Positions 19,251 through 28,554 of a stretch of DNA of 64,000 nt are shown here, piece by piece; positions within the stretch are counted from its first letter, which is position 1, and every line of letters starts with the position of its first letter. A program made the translations under genes and the position numbers. Under the pieces are notes generated by a model that had not been told where the DNA came from, did no database searches, and worked only from the letters and a program-made list of their open reading frames with translations. This stretch comes from Ornithinimicrobium cryptoxanthini (GTDB lineage Bacteria; Actinomycetota; Actinomycetes; Actinomycetales; Dermatophilaceae), in NCBI RefSeq assembly GCF_023923205.1, contig NZ_CP099490.1, forward strand, positions 930,001-994,000, written 5' to 3'.

Positions 19251-21680
19251 ATGAGCACGCTCTTCGACAACGTCCCGCTGCCCCCGATGTCACCTGCCCA
19301 GGCCAGCGGGAGCGTGCCCGTGGACCACGCCGGCGTGCCCCTGTGGGCGCGGGAGGAGCAGCCGGCGCCGGACTTCGCGTCGCAGGAGCGGGTGTCTTCC
19401 CCGGTCGACACGGACGCCCTGCTCGCGGGGCTCAACGGGCCGCAGCGCGAGGCCGTGATCCACGAGGCGTCCCCGCTGTTGATCGTGGCCGGGGCCGGGT
19501 CGGGCAAGACACGGGTGCTGACCCACCGGATCGCCTATCTGCTGGCGGCCCGCGGTGTGGCCCCGGGCCAGGTGCTGGCGATCACCTTCACCAACAAGGC
19601 CGCTGCTGAGATGCGCGAGCGGGTCGAGGCGCTGATCGGTCCGCGGGCGAAGGCCATGTGGGTCTCCACCTTCCACTCGGCGTGCGTGCGGATCCTGCGG
19701 CGCGAGGCGGCCACGGTCGGTCTGAAGTCCACCTTCTCGATCTATGACGCCGCCGACAGCCAGCGACTGATGGCGCTGGTCGTGCGTGACCTGGACCTCG
19801 ACCCCAAGCGCTATCCCGCGCGGGCGCTGTGCCACAAGGTGTCTGCCGCCAAGAACGAGCTGATCGACGACGAGACCTTTGCGTCGCAGGTGGGCAACAA
19901 CCCCTACGAGGCGCAGGTGGCGGCGGCCTACCGTGAGTACCAACGCCGCTTGCGGCAGGCCAACGCCCTCGACTTCGACGACATCATCTCGATGACGGTC
20001 AACATCCTGCAGGCGTTCCCGGCTGTCCGGGAGCACTACCGCCGCCGGTTCCGCCACCTGCTGGTGGACGAGTACCAGGACACCAACCACGCGCAATACA
20101 CCCTGATCCGTGAGCTGGTCGGCACCGACGACGAGGAGGTGCCCCCTGCGGAGCTGTGCGTCGTCGGTGACGCCGACCAGTCGATCTATGCCTTCCGGGG
20201 CGCCACCATCCGCAACATCGTCGAGTTCGAGAAGGACTACCCGCAGGCGCGCACCATCTTGTTGGAGCAGAACTACCGCTCGACCCAGCGGATCCTGCAG
20301 GCGGCCAACTCGGTGATCTCGCGCAACCCGGGGCGCCGGGACAAGAGCCTGTGGTCGGACCTGGGCGAGGGCCCGATGATCGTGGGTTATGTCGCCGATG
20401 ACGAGCACGATGAGGCCTCGTTCGTGGCGCAGACGATCGACAAGCTTGGTGATGAGCACGGCGTGCAGCCCAAGGACGTCGCGGTCTTCTATCGCACCAA
20501 TGCCCAGTCCCGGGCGCTGGAGGAGGTGTTCGTGCGGACCGGGCACCCCTACAAGGTCGTGGGTGGGACCCGGTTCTATGAGCGTCGCGAGGTCAAGGAC
20601 GCGCTCGCCTATCTGCGGGTGATCGCCAACCCCGCCGACGACATCAACCTGCGGCGCATCATCAATGTCCCCAAGCGGGGGATCGGTGACCGGGCGCAGG
20701 CAGCTGTGGCCACGCTGGCCCAGCGCGAGCGTGTCCCGCTCGTGGCCGCACTCGGCAGGGTCGAGGACGCGCCGGGGATCGCGACCCGGTCAGTGGCGGC
20801 GATCAAGGCGTTCACCGCACTGCTGGAGGGACTGGGTCAGGTCGCGTCCGACCTCGAGTCGGGGGTGGGGGACCTGCTGGAGGCGATCCTGGACCGCTCG
20901 GGTTACACCAAGGAGCTGCGGGCCAGCCACGACCCGCAGGATGAGACCCGCATCGAGAACCTCGCCGAACTGGTCGCCGTCGCCCGCGAGTTCGACGAGA
21001 ACTACCCCGAGGGGAGTCTGGTCGACTTCCTGGAGCAGGTGTCGTTGGTCGCCGATGCCGACGAGATCCCGCAGGGTGGGCCGGGCACCGACGGCGGTGT
21101 CATCACGCTGATGACGCTGCACACAGCCAAGGGGCTGGAGTTCCCGGTGGTCTTTCTCACCGGGCTGGAGGACGGCACCTTCCCGCACCAGCGGTCGATG
21201 GATGACCCGGTGGAGCTCGAGGAGGAGCGCCGGCTCGCCTATGTGGGCATCACCCGTGCGCGACAACGACTCCACCTCAGCCGGGCCGGCACGCGGGCCG
21301 CCTTCGGAGCGCCGCAGTATCACCCACCCTCGCGGTTCCTCGACGAGATCCCGATGGACGTCGTCGACTGGCAGCGCTCGGACCGGGACCGGATGAGTGC
21401 GGCCGGCCGCCCGAGTGCCTCGGTGCAACAGGGTTGGGGCGGCGGGCAGCGCTCTGCCTCGCGCGGCGTCGTGCAGCTGAACCCGCGCGGCTCGGGCGTG
21501 CGCAAGGCCATCGAACCCGTCTCGGTCTCCGCCGGCGACCGGGTGAGTCACGACTCGTTCGGGCTGGGGACCGTGGTGCGGGTCGAGGGCAGCGGCGACC
21601 ACACCATGGCCCACGTCGACTTCGGCGGCTCGGGGGTCAAGCGGCTGCTCCTGCGCTACGCGCCGCTGGAGAAGCTCTAG
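19251..21680 (+). CDS. pcrA: UvrD/PcrA-type DNA helicase
   Basis: This 809-residue superfamily 1A helicase unwinds DNA in nucleotide excision repair and replication restart. The ATP loop GAGSGKT is near residue 80, the Walker B motif VDEYQDT near residue 272, motif V TLHTAKGLEFPVVFLTGLED and motif VI AYVGITRARQRL further on. The C terminus (about residue 740 on) carries a Tudor-like fold with VSHDSFGLGTVV, typical of PcrA and mycobacterial UvrD1. ATG 19251 is chosen because MSTLFDN fits the family; the only promoter sign is TAGACT ten bases upstream. Its place before the M23 peptidase and sucCD matches other actinobacteria. Confidence 0.95.
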   Translation: MSTLFDNVPLPPMSPAQASGSVPVDHAGVPLWAREEQPAPDFASQERVSSPVDTDALLAGLNGPQREAVIHEASPLLIVAGAGSGKTRVLTHRIAYLLAARGVAPGQVLAITFTNKAAAEMRERVEALIGPRAKAMWVSTFHSACVRILRREAATVGLKSTFSIYDAADSQRLMALVVRDLDLDPKRYPARALCHKVSAAKNELIDDETFASQVGNNPYEAQVAAAYREYQRRLRQANALDFDDIISMTVNILQAFPAVREHYRRRFRHLLVDEYQDTNHAQYTLIRELVGTDDEEVPPAELCVVGDADQSIYAFRGATIRNIVEFEKDYPQARTILLEQNYRSTQRILQAANSVISRNPGRRDKSLWSDLGEGPMIVGYVADDEHDEASFVAQTIDKLGDEHGVQPKDVAVFYRTNAQSRALEEVFVRTGHPYKVVGGTRFYERREVKDALAYLRVIANPADDINLRRIINVPKRGIGDRAQAAVATLAQRERVPLVAALGRVEDAPGIATRSVAAIKAFTALLEGLGQVASDLESGVGDLLEAILDRSGYTKELRASHDPQDETRIENLAELVAVAREFDENYPEGSLVDFLEQVSLVADADEIPQGGPGTDGGVITLMTLHTAKGLEFPVVFLTGLEDGTFPHQRSMDDPVELEEERRLAYVGITRARQRLHLSRAGTRAAFGAPQYHPPSRFLDEIPMDVVDWQRSDRDRMSAAGRPSASVQQGWGGGQRSASRGVVQLNPRGSGVRKAIEPVSVSAGDRVSHDSFGLGTVVRVEGSGDHTMAHVDFGGSGVKRLLLRYAPLEKL

Positions 21681-21778
21681 CGGGCGACGGTTCGGTCCAG
21701 ACGGGCGCCTGGCCGTCGAGGCTGCGCTTGTGGGCTGCTCTCAGCTCAGGCGAGCCACCCAGCAGGGCGTCGAGCCAG

Positions 21779-23152
21779 TCAGTTGCGCCGGGCGTCGAGC
21801 CACTCAGCCGGGTCGATGGGTCCATCGTCGGTGCGGATCTCGAGGTGCAGGTGGGCACCGGTCGAGCGCCCCGTGTTGCCGACTGCACCGATCATCGTGC
21901 CCGCCTCCACCGTGTCGTCCAGCGCCACGTCGATCTGTGACATGTGCCCATAGACGACCACCTCGCCGGAGCCCAGGGTGATCTTGACGTGGTTTCCCAG
22001 TCCCGAGTTCCACCCGCTGGTGGTCACGGTGCCTTGCGCCACGGCATACAGCGGAGCTCCAATGTCAGCACCGAAGTCGAGCCCGTTGTGCATCCGGCCC
22101 CAGCGCCAGCCGAAGCCGGACGTCGTCGCCGCATCGAGGACCGGCTCATGGAACGCGTGGGCGGCGGCGATCTCGCGGATCTGCACCGCTCCGCCTGCGG
22201 TGACGGCGAGCCCTGCGCTCAATGAGGTGTCCAGGGCGGCGGCACGCGTGGCCATCATCCGACCCCCCTCCACCGCGGCCGCGCCCCATGACATCGGAAG
22301 TCGGTTGACGGCCCGGGATGAGGCTGAGATCTGGCGGGAGGCAGACACCTCCGTGGTGTTTTCCACCTGCCAGGGCGCGCGGGACTCCACGAGTCCGGGG
22401 GGCGGGGCCGCCAGCGCCGCTCCCGCTGCTGAACCGGTGCCCTCGGCCACCAGGGAAGGCAGTCCGATCAGCGATGCGGCGACGCCGGTGGTCAGCAGTG
22501 CAGTCGCGAAGACTGGCGTCGTGATCCGTGCGCTGAGTGAGCTGGTCGCGGCCCGCCTCGCGACCTCCTTGGCTTCCCGGCGGCTCTGCGGGGAGCTCCC
22601 GACAGAATGTCGAATGGCAAGGTGCGTGGAGTGCTGCGGCCGGTGACGTCGACTGCTGCCGCGGGACCGTGGTCCTGCGCGGTGCTCGCGGGCTTCGCGT
22701 CGGGACTGGGGTGCTGGGCTGAGTTCGCGGGCTTCGCGTCGGGACTGGGGTGCTGGGCTGAGTTCGCGGGCTTCGAGTCGGGACTGTGGTGTTGTGGCGT
22801 GCCGGTTGCGGGCTTCGCGTCGGAACCGTGGGGCTGTGGCCTGCTGCTCGCGGGATTCGCGTCGGGACCGTGGTGTTGTGGCCTGCTGCTCGCGAGCTTC
22901 GCGTCGAGTCTGTGGCGTCGCCGAGTCTATGACGAGTTCGGGGGACCGGCGACCAGCACCTGGTGCTGTTGCGCTCCGAGCACGTGCCTCTGGGCTCCGA
23001 GCACGTGCCTCGCGCCGCGACTGCGGTGTTGTGTTGGCCTGCTCACGAGCCTCTCGGCGACTGCGAGGTGCAGAAATGTCCGATAGTGCACGAGGCTGCG
23101 ACGCCTCGCCAGGCATCGTGGGCCGCCATGGGGCCACAACGGGATTGCGCAC
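21779..23152 (-). CDS. M23 family metallopeptidase with Arg-rich N-terminal repeats
   Basis: This 457-residue membrane-anchored cell-wall endopeptidase has three parts. Residues 1-205 are cytoplasmic, very basic and contain nine copies of a ten-residue P-Q/R-S-R-R-E-A-R-E motif. A transmembrane helix lies at about residues 211-231. A Ser/Ala-rich stretch then leads to a LytM/M23 domain at about 335-455. The zinc and catalytic residues are complete: His355 and Asp359 (HNGLD), His403 (YGHM), and His434/His436 (HLHLE). It probably cleaves peptidoglycan peptides. GTG 23152 follows GGAG by five bases. It diverges from the B12-binding protein and lies in the position of Rv0950c of M. tuberculosis. 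Confidence 0.9.
   Translation of the reverse strand: MRNPVVAPWRPTMPGEASQPRALSDISAPRSRREAREQANTTPQSRREARARSPEARARSATAPGAGRRSPELVIDSATPQTRREAREQQATTPRSRRESREQQATAPRFRREARNRHATTPQSRLEARELSPAPQSRREARELSPAPQSRREAREHRAGPRSRGSSRRHRPQHSTHLAIRHSVGSSPQSRREAKEVARRAATSSLSARITTPVFATALLTTGVAASLIGLPSLVAEGTGSAAGAALAAPPPGLVESRAPWQVENTTEVSASRQISASSRAVNRLPMSWGAAAVEGGRMMATRAAALDTSLSAGLAVTAGGAVQIREIAAAHAFHEPVLDAATTSGFGWRWGRMHNGLDFGADIGAPLYAVAQGTVTTSGWNSGLGNHVKITLGSGEVVVYGHMSQIDVALDDTVEAGTMIGAVGNTGRSTGAHLHLEIRTDDGPIDPAEWLDARRN
22562..23068 (-). repeat. Nine-copy SRREARE coding repeat in the M23 peptidase
   Basis: The motif P-(Q/R)-(S/T/F)-R-(R/L)-E-(A/S)-(R/K)-(E/A/N) occurs at protein residues 29, 43, 80, 94, 108, 122, 135, 148 and 188. 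Two neighbouring copies are near-perfect 39-base tandem repeats (around 22690-22780), the others are diverged and unevenly spaced. All lie in the predicted cytoplasmic part. Confidence 0.9.
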
Positions 23153-23298
23153 ACCAACTCCGTGATGTTGTCTTGATCGTCCGACGGGGATGCGACCACC
23201 GGTCGGGGGATTCCCGGGGGATGCTCGGACTACCAGGCACCCTAGCGCGGTCGGGGCACCGAGCCAATGTGTCCATGATCACCCTGTGGACGGTGCGC

Positions 23299-23304
23299 TA
23301 ATCT
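23299..23304 (+). promoter_or_regulatory. -10 hexamer TAATCT, predicted leaderless start
   Basis: TAATCT is followed by seven bases and the ATG of the B12-binding protein gene. A weak -35 (TGATCA) sits 17 bases upstream at 23276-23281. Confidence 0.6.
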
Positions 23305-23311
23305 GCACTGC

Positions 23312-23725
23312 ATGACCTCCCCATCAAGCGGTTCCCCGCTGCGCGTCATTGTTGCCAAACCAGGTCTTGACGGTCACGACCGAGGCGCCAAGGTGGTTGC
23401 TAGGGCACTTCGTGATGCCGGTGTTGAGGTCATCTACACGGGATTGCACCAGACACCGGAGCAGATCGTGGAGGCCGCGATCCAAGAGGATGCCGACGCA
23501 GTGGGGCTGTCGGTCCTCTCGGGCGCGCACATGACTCTCTTCAAGCGTGTGATCGAGCTGCTGGGCGAACGGGATGCTTCCGACATCGTCGTCTTTGGCG
23601 GCGGCATCATCCCCGAGGCCGACATACCCCTGCTGCAGGAACTCGGGGTCTCACGCATCTTCACTCCGGGGGCGACGACGGCCGAGATCACCGGGTGGGT
23701 GCACGACAACCTCGGTCGTGATTGA
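23312..23725 (+). CDS. Cobalamin-binding subunit of an acyl-CoA mutase (methylmalonyl-CoA mutase type)
   Basis: This 137-residue stand-alone B12-binding domain has the base-off/His-on motif DGHDRG at about residues 20-25, followed by SVLSGAH and FGGGIIP, which together cradle adenosylcobalamin. In acyl-CoA mutases this domain is either the C-terminal part of the large chain or a separate small subunit of about this size (as in isobutyryl-CoA mutase type enzymes). The catalytic large subunit is not in the window. It is followed at 66 bases by sucC and sucD; methylmalonyl-CoA mutase makes succinyl-CoA, the substrate of succinyl-CoA ligase, so the context fits. Confidence 0.88.
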   Translation: MTSPSSGSPLRVIVAKPGLDGHDRGAKVVARALRDAGVEVIYTGLHQTPEQIVEAAIQEDADAVGLSVLSGAHMTLFKRVIELLGERDASDIVVFGGGIIPEADIPLLQELGVSRIFTPGATTAEITGWVHDNLGRD

Positions 23726-23791
23726 TCTAACCTGACAGCGCACCGGCAACCTCGACGCAACCTCAACAACACAGGATGGGATACCTGACTC

Positions 23792-24964
23792 GTGGATCTT
23801 TTTGAGTATCAAGCACGCGACATGTTCGAGGCACATGGTGTGCCAGTGCTGGCAGCGGAGGTGATCACGGACCCCGCCGACGCAGCCGCTGCAGCGGAGC
23901 GGATCGGCGCCGCCAGCGGCGGGGTTGTTGTCGTGAAGGCCCAGGTCAAGACCGGCGGGCGCGGCAAGGCCGGCGGCGTCAAGCTCGCCAAGAGCCCCGA
24001 GGAGGCCACGGCCGCGGCCGAGCAGATCCTTGGCATGGACATCAAGGGCCACACCGTCAACGCCGTGATGATCGCCCAGGGCGCCAGCATCGATGAGGAG
24101 TACTACTTCTCGGTGCTCCTCGACCGCGCCAACCGTTCCGTGCTTGCCATGTGCAGCAAAGAGGGCGGCATGGAGATCGAGCAGCTGGCCGTCGAGCGTC
24201 CCGAGGCACTCGCCCGCATCCCCGTCAACGCGCTCGCAGGCATTGATGCAGCCAAGGCCCGCGAGATCGTGGAGGCTGCCGGGTTCACCAGCGACCAGGA
24301 CGCGATCGCCGACGTGATCGTCAAGCTCTGGGGCGTCTATCAGAACGAGGACGCGACGCTGGTCGAGGTGAACCCGTTGGTCAAGACCACTGACGGTCAG
24401 ATTATTGCCCTGGACGGCAAGGTCACCCTCGATGAGAACGCTGAGTTCCGTCACGAGGACCATGCTGCACTGGAGGACAAGGCCTCCACCGACCCGCTTG
24501 AGGCCAAGGCCAAGGAGATGGGCCTCAACTACGTCAAGCTCGATGGTCAGGTCGGCATCATCGGCAACGGTGCTGGTCTCGTGATGAGCACCCTGGACGT
24601 CGTTGCCTATGCAGGTGAGCAGCACGGCGGCGTCAAGCCCGCCAACTTCCTCGACATCGGGGGAGGCGCTAACGCGAAGGTCATGGCCAACGGCCTCGAC
24701 GTCATCCTCGGCGACGAGCAGGTCAAGGCGGTGTTCGTAAACGTCTTTGGAGGCATCACGGCCTGCGACGAGGTCGCCAACGGCATCAAGGGCGCCCTGG
24801 AGATCCTCGGAGACAGCGCCACCAAGCCCCTAGTGGTCCGCCTCGACGGCAACAATGTCGACAAGGGCCGCGCAATCCTGGACGAGCTCAACCACCCGCT
24901 CGTGACCCAGGTCGACACCATGGACGGTGCGGCCGACAAGGCCGCTGAGCTGGCGAACGCCTGA
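23792..24964 (+). CDS. sucC: Succinate-CoA ligase beta subunit
   Basis: This 390-residue ATP-grasp protein forms succinyl-CoA synthetase with SucD, converting succinyl-CoA, ADP and phosphate to succinate, CoA and ATP in the citric acid cycle. The N terminus [18 protein letters not shown] and the segment [17 protein letters not shown] are hallmarks. The C-terminal [20 protein letters not shown] and [14 protein letters not shown] regions bind the alpha subunit and phosphohistidine. The GTG start follows an AGGATGGG stretch. sucD starts 19 bases after the stop. Confidence 0.97.
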   Translation: MDLFEYQARDMFEAHGVPVLAAEVITDPADAAAAAERIGAASGGVVVVKAQVKTGGRGKAGGVKLAKSPEEATAAAEQILGMDIKGHTVNAVMIAQGASIDEEYYFSVLLDRANRSVLAMCSKEGGMEIEQLAVERPEALARIPVNALAGIDAAKAREIVEAAGFTSDQDAIADVIVKLWGVYQNEDATLVEVNPLVKTTDGQIIALDGKVTLDENAEFRHEDHAALEDKASTDPLEAKAKEMGLNYVKLDGQVGIIGNGAGLVMSTLDVVAYAGEQHGGVKPANFLDIGGGANAKVMANGLDVILGDEQVKAVFVNVFGGITACDEVANGIKGALEILGDSATKPLVVRLDGNNVDKGRAILDELNHPLVTQVDTMDGAADKAAELANA

Positions 24965-24983
24965 GACCGGGAGACACACGAAC

Positions 24984-25871
24984 ATGACGATCTATCTCAA
25001 CAAGGACTCCAAGATCATCGTCCAGGGCATCACCGGTGGCATGGGCTCCAAGCACACCGAACTCATGCTCCTGGCCGGCTCCAACATCGTCGGCGGCGTC
25101 AACGCACGCAAGGCGGGCACCACCGTCACGCTCAACGATCAGAATCTGCACGTCTATGGCACCGTCAAGGAGGCCATGGACGCCACTGGGGCGGACGTGT
25201 CGGTGCTCTTCGTGCCCCCGGCGTTCACCAAGGACGCGTGCATCGAGGCCATCGACGCCGAGATGCCGTTGATCGTGGTCATCACCGAGGGCGTGCCGGT
25301 GAAGGACACCGCTGAGGTCTTCGCCTATCTCGAAGGCAAGACGACCCGCATGATCGGCCCGAACTGCCCCGGCGTCATCTCCCCAGGGGAGTCGCTGGCC
25401 GGCATCACGCCGCACACCATCGCGGGCAAGGGGCCCGTCGGTCTGGTTTCCAAGTCGGGCACGCTGACTTATCAGATGATGTATGAGCTGCGCGACTTCG
25501 GCTTCACCACCGCGATCGGCATCGGTGGTGACCCGATCATCGGCACCACGCACATCGACGCGCTCGAGGCATTCGAGAACGACCCGGAGACCAAGGCGAT
25601 CGTGATGATCGGCGAGATCGGTGGCGACGCGGAGGAGCGCGCAGCCGAATACATCAAGGCTCACGTGACCAAGCCGGTCGTCGGCTATGTCGCGGGGTTC
25701 ACTGCTCCAGAGGGCAAGACCATGGGCCACGCCGGTGCCATCGTCTCTGGTTCGTCCGGCACGGCCGCAGCCAAGCAGGAAGCGCTCGAGGCGGCTGGGG
25801 TCAAGGTTGGCAAGACTCCCTCGGAGACGGCAGAGCTGATGCGCCAGATCCTGCAGGACCTCGACGCCTGA
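24984..25871 (+). CDS. sucD: Succinate-CoA ligase alpha subunit
   Basis: This 295-residue protein contains the CoA-binding Rossmann domain ([14 protein letters not shown] at the N terminus) and the active-site phosphohistidine His249 in [10 protein letters not shown]. The [12 protein letters not shown] loop is intact. It is co-transcribed with sucC and ends before a strong terminator. Confidence 0.97.
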   Translation: MTIYLNKDSKIIVQGITGGMGSKHTELMLLAGSNIVGGVNARKAGTTVTLNDQNLHVYGTVKEAMDATGADVSVLFVPPAFTKDACIEAIDAEMPLIVVITEGVPVKDTAEVFAYLEGKTTRMIGPNCPGVISPGESLAGITPHTIAGKGPVGLVSKSGTLTYQMMYELRDFGFTTAIGIGGDPIIGTTHIDALEAFENDPETKAIVMIGEIGGDAEERAAEYIKAHVTKPVVGYVAGFTAPEGKTMGHAGAIVSGSSGTAAAKQEALEAAGVKVGKTPSETAELMRQILQDLDA

Positions 25872-25885
25872 GCCGCTAGGACTCG

Positions 25886-25934
25886 CTTGGCCCCCGACCG
25901 CTCCCCTGGTGTCGGTCGGGGGCCAAGTGTTTTT
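25886..25934 (+). terminator. Intrinsic terminator after sucCD
   Basis: CTTGGCCCCCGACCG pairs perfectly over 15 bases with CGGTCGGGGGCCAAG across a 12-base loop, followed by TGTTTTT. It is the clearest rho-independent terminator in the window and lies between sucD and the convergent HNH gene. Confidence 0.95.
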
Positions 25935-25971
25935 CGGCTGAAGTTGAATCCGCCGAGGGACCGATCACCTA

Positions 25972-28362
25972 TCAGAACGGTGGTGGGTCGTCGTGGGGGT
26001 CGGTCCACGGCCCGTGCTCGCGGTCGTCCGGGTCACCGGCGCCATCGCTGACGTCGTTGTCGTGGTCGTGGTCGCTGCGGGTGGCCTGGTGGCGCTCGTG
26101 TTCGGCTCGGGTGGTGTCGGGGGCGGGGCGGTAGGCCCGTTGTCCGTCGGGGCCGGTGTGGGTCAGGGTGATCTGGTCCCAGCCGGTGAAGTCGTCCTCG
26201 AACCCGGGGTTGTCTTCACGGGCTTCGAAGGGTGATCCGGGGGGCCGGTAAGACAGGGCCTGGTAGATCGCGGCGTCAATCGCGTCGCCCATCGTCGCCC
26301 CGGCGGCGATCTCCTGGTCGATCTGGGTCTTCGCCGCGGTCAGGAGCTTGGTGTACTGGCGGTAGTCGTGAGCCTTGGTCGTGTAGATCCGGCCCAGCAA
26401 CGTGGTCCAGGTGACGTCACGGTCGGCGTTGATGATCGCGTCGACGTCTTTCTTGGTCTTCTTGTCGTGGTGGGTAGTGCTCAGGGCCATCGCGTTGGCC
26501 TCACAGGTGTGGCCACCGGTGGTGCCGTACTCCTGGACGTGATCCAGCTGGGAGATCTTGGCGGGTTTGACGCAGCCGGGGGCGCGGCAGAACCGGTCAG
26601 CGGCGATGATCTGGGCCCGCATCGTCGCATCGAAGCGGTAGGCGGTGATCGAGCGTTCCAGGCACCGGCCGGTGGCCGGGTCGGTCAGCAGGCGGTGCAG
26701 CGTGGAGCCGGGCACCAGGGCCAGGTCACGCACCTGTGTCGGGGACAGGAACAGTGAGTCGCGCCCGACGACCTCACCGACACCGACATCGGGTAGGCGG
26801 ATCTGCTCATCGACCAGGCCGTAGGGATCATCAGCATCAGCATCAGGGCCGGCATCAGGGTGGTTCGGGGCTTGCTGGTCGGGTGGGGCCCCGTCAGCGC
26901 TGGGGCCCGGACGGTCGCGGTGGTGGTGAGCGGCGGGGTCGGGACAGGGTTGTCCCCCCAGGCCGGGACCTGGTGGGTCCGCGGGCGTCTTCGCGGTGGC
27001 CTCGCAGGTGCAGGTGCAGGTGCAGCCCGGCCCGCCGGGACCTTCGTGACCTTCGGTGCTGTCGGTGGTGCCGTGCTGGGCGGCGAACGCTGCTGGGATC
27101 GGGGTCCCTGCGGGGTCGGTGCCGAGGAGGGTGGTGAGGGGGACGATGACATCGAGGGTGGCGGCGGGGAGGCCGGACAGGACCCGGGCCAGCTGTTCGG
27201 ACTGTTCGATGGTGACCTGGTCGGGGTCGTCGGGGATGGCTGAGAGGTCGACTGTCCCTTTCAGCAGGAGGGCGGTGGCGATCGCGCACCGGAGCTGACG
27301 CTGGCTGCGTGGGTCGCCCAGGGCGCGGGCCCTACGGGCGGCGGCGTCGATCCGTTCGTTGATCGCGGTCCCCTCTAAAGGGGTGGTCCCGATCATGAAG
27401 GTGCCGGTGCCGTTCTCATCGAGCATCAGGTGGGTGTCGGCGTTGGCTTTCGCGGCAGCGTCAGCCTCTTTCTGCTTCTCGGGGTCTTGGGCGTTGACCC
27501 GGGCGATCTCGCGTTTCAGGGCACGGTAGAACTCCTTGTGCCGCCACGGGCCACCCAGAAAGCTCCCGGCGGAGTCGAGGCGTTCGGTGACCGCAGCGCC
27601 CGGGTCGGCGCCGAAGAAGCCGTTGGCGATCGCGGCCCCGTCCTCGTGAGCCATGCCGGTGCAGGCCCGGTAGTAGCGGCGCACCAACCGCCAGGACGAC
27701 TCACCACACCTCAGGGAGTGGTGGACCGGGCCGGCGACCTCGGGTGCGGCGTTGGCGACCGAGACCAGGTCGCGGACTTCGCTGACACCCCACCCGATGC
27801 CTGCCTCGATCTCTGCGCAGGTCTTCGACTTCGCCCGCGCACGCCACAGCTCCTGCTGGGAAGCAGAAAGGTCGTCCGAGCTGGTCGCGCCTTTCTCGAG
27901 CAGCAGCAGCTTGCCGTGCACCCAGGTCAACTGATTCGTCGCCGAGAGGACGACCGACTCCAGGTGCCCGGCCACGCCGGTCAGGGACTCGATCGCCCTC
28001 AGCAGGTCACTGCCGCGCTCCACCAACTGCGGGGCCTCAGACGTGCTCGGCCGCTCGGCGACGGTCGCACAGGCCAGCGACGCACGCGTCAACGCCTCCG
28101 CCGCCCCAGGCTCGACACCGAGGTCAGTCAACGCCGCCCGCAGCCGCTGCTCAGGGTCCTCTGGTGGTGTCGCGTCGGCGGGCCGCGGGGCCGCGTCGTC
28201 GGGCTGCGGTGCGTCGTCAGACAGCGGTGTCGCGGCCGCTGCCTCCGGCACGATCGGCGGCAACGGCCAGGTCCCACGCCAGAGCCCGTCCCGGCCTAGC
28301 TCCAGCCCAGGGGTAGCGCTCAACAACCGCTCCAGCCGGTCGGCCAACACTTCGGTCGACAT
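25972..28362 (-). CDS. DUF222 and HNH endonuclease domain protein (13E12 repeat family)
   Basis: This 796-residue protein combines an N-terminal DUF222 region (about residues 40-430) with a C-terminal HNH nuclease module. The HNH-like segment runs CRAPGCVKPAKISQLDHVQEYG, then GHTCEANAMALSTTHHDKK, with the zinc-type cysteines and the D-H pair visible. Between them lies a low-complexity stretch rich in Pro, Asp and CTCTC. Members occur in many copies in actinobacteria and include the mycobacterial 13E12 repeat proteins; some behave as if mobile, but function is unproven. At almost 800 residues it is longer than the usual 400-550. ATG 28362 follows GGGAGGGGG. It sits between sucD and perM, a place occupied by other genes in M. 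tuberculosis. Confidence 0.88.
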   Translation of the reverse strand: MSTEVLADRLERLLSATPGLELGRDGLWRGTWPLPPIVPEAAAATPLSDDAPQPDDAAPRPADATPPEDPEQRLRAALTDLGVEPGAAEALTRASLACATVAERPSTSEAPQLVERGSDLLRAIESLTGVAGHLESVVLSATNQLTWVHGKLLLLEKGATSSDDLSASQQELWRARAKSKTCAEIEAGIGWGVSEVRDLVSVANAAPEVAGPVHHSLRCGESSWRLVRRYYRACTGMAHEDGAAIANGFFGADPGAAVTERLDSAGSFLGGPWRHKEFYRALKREIARVNAQDPEKQKEADAAAKANADTHLMLDENGTGTFMIGTTPLEGTAINERIDAAARRARALGDPRSQRQLRCAIATALLLKGTVDLSAIPDDPDQVTIEQSEQLARVLSGLPAATLDVIVPLTTLLGTDPAGTPIPAAFAAQHGTTDSTEGHEGPGGPGCTCTCTCEATAKTPADPPGPGLGGQPCPDPAAHHHRDRPGPSADGAPPDQQAPNHPDAGPDADADDPYGLVDEQIRLPDVGVGEVVGRDSLFLSPTQVRDLALVPGSTLHRLLTDPATGRCLERSITAYRFDATMRAQIIAADRFCRAPGCVKPAKISQLDHVQEYGTTGGHTCEANAMALSTTHHDKKTKKDVDAIINADRDVTWTTLLGRIYTTKAHDYRQYTKLLTAAKTQIDQEIAAGATMGDAIDAAIYQALSYRPPGSPFEAREDNPGFEDDFTGWDQITLTHTGPDGQRAYRPAPDTTRAEHERHQATRSDHDHDNDVSDGAGDPDDREHGPWTDPHDDPPPF

Positions 28363-28554
28363 CGCTACCCCCTCCCAGACGAACCATGCTCTCCAACTAC
28401 CAACCACTTTAGAACAGATGTCTGACAGTCGCTGCCGGGACGCGCCACTAGGCTGTGGATGCACGTTCAAAGCACGGTTTGTCGAGAGTCATTTTGTGGA
28501 TGCCGGTGAGTCCTGCCGCCCCGTCCGGCTCACCCGGGTGACGATGGGCCTGCC

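Noticed and set aside
22562..23068. Repeats in the M23 gene as CRISPR or intergenic elements
   Set aside because: They are coding, in frame, uneven in spacing and lack unique spacers.
28400..28440. AGAACA-x-TGTCTG sequence as a LexA/SOS box before the HNH gene
   Set aside because: The actinobacterial SOS box needs GAAC and GTTC arms; the right arm here does not match.
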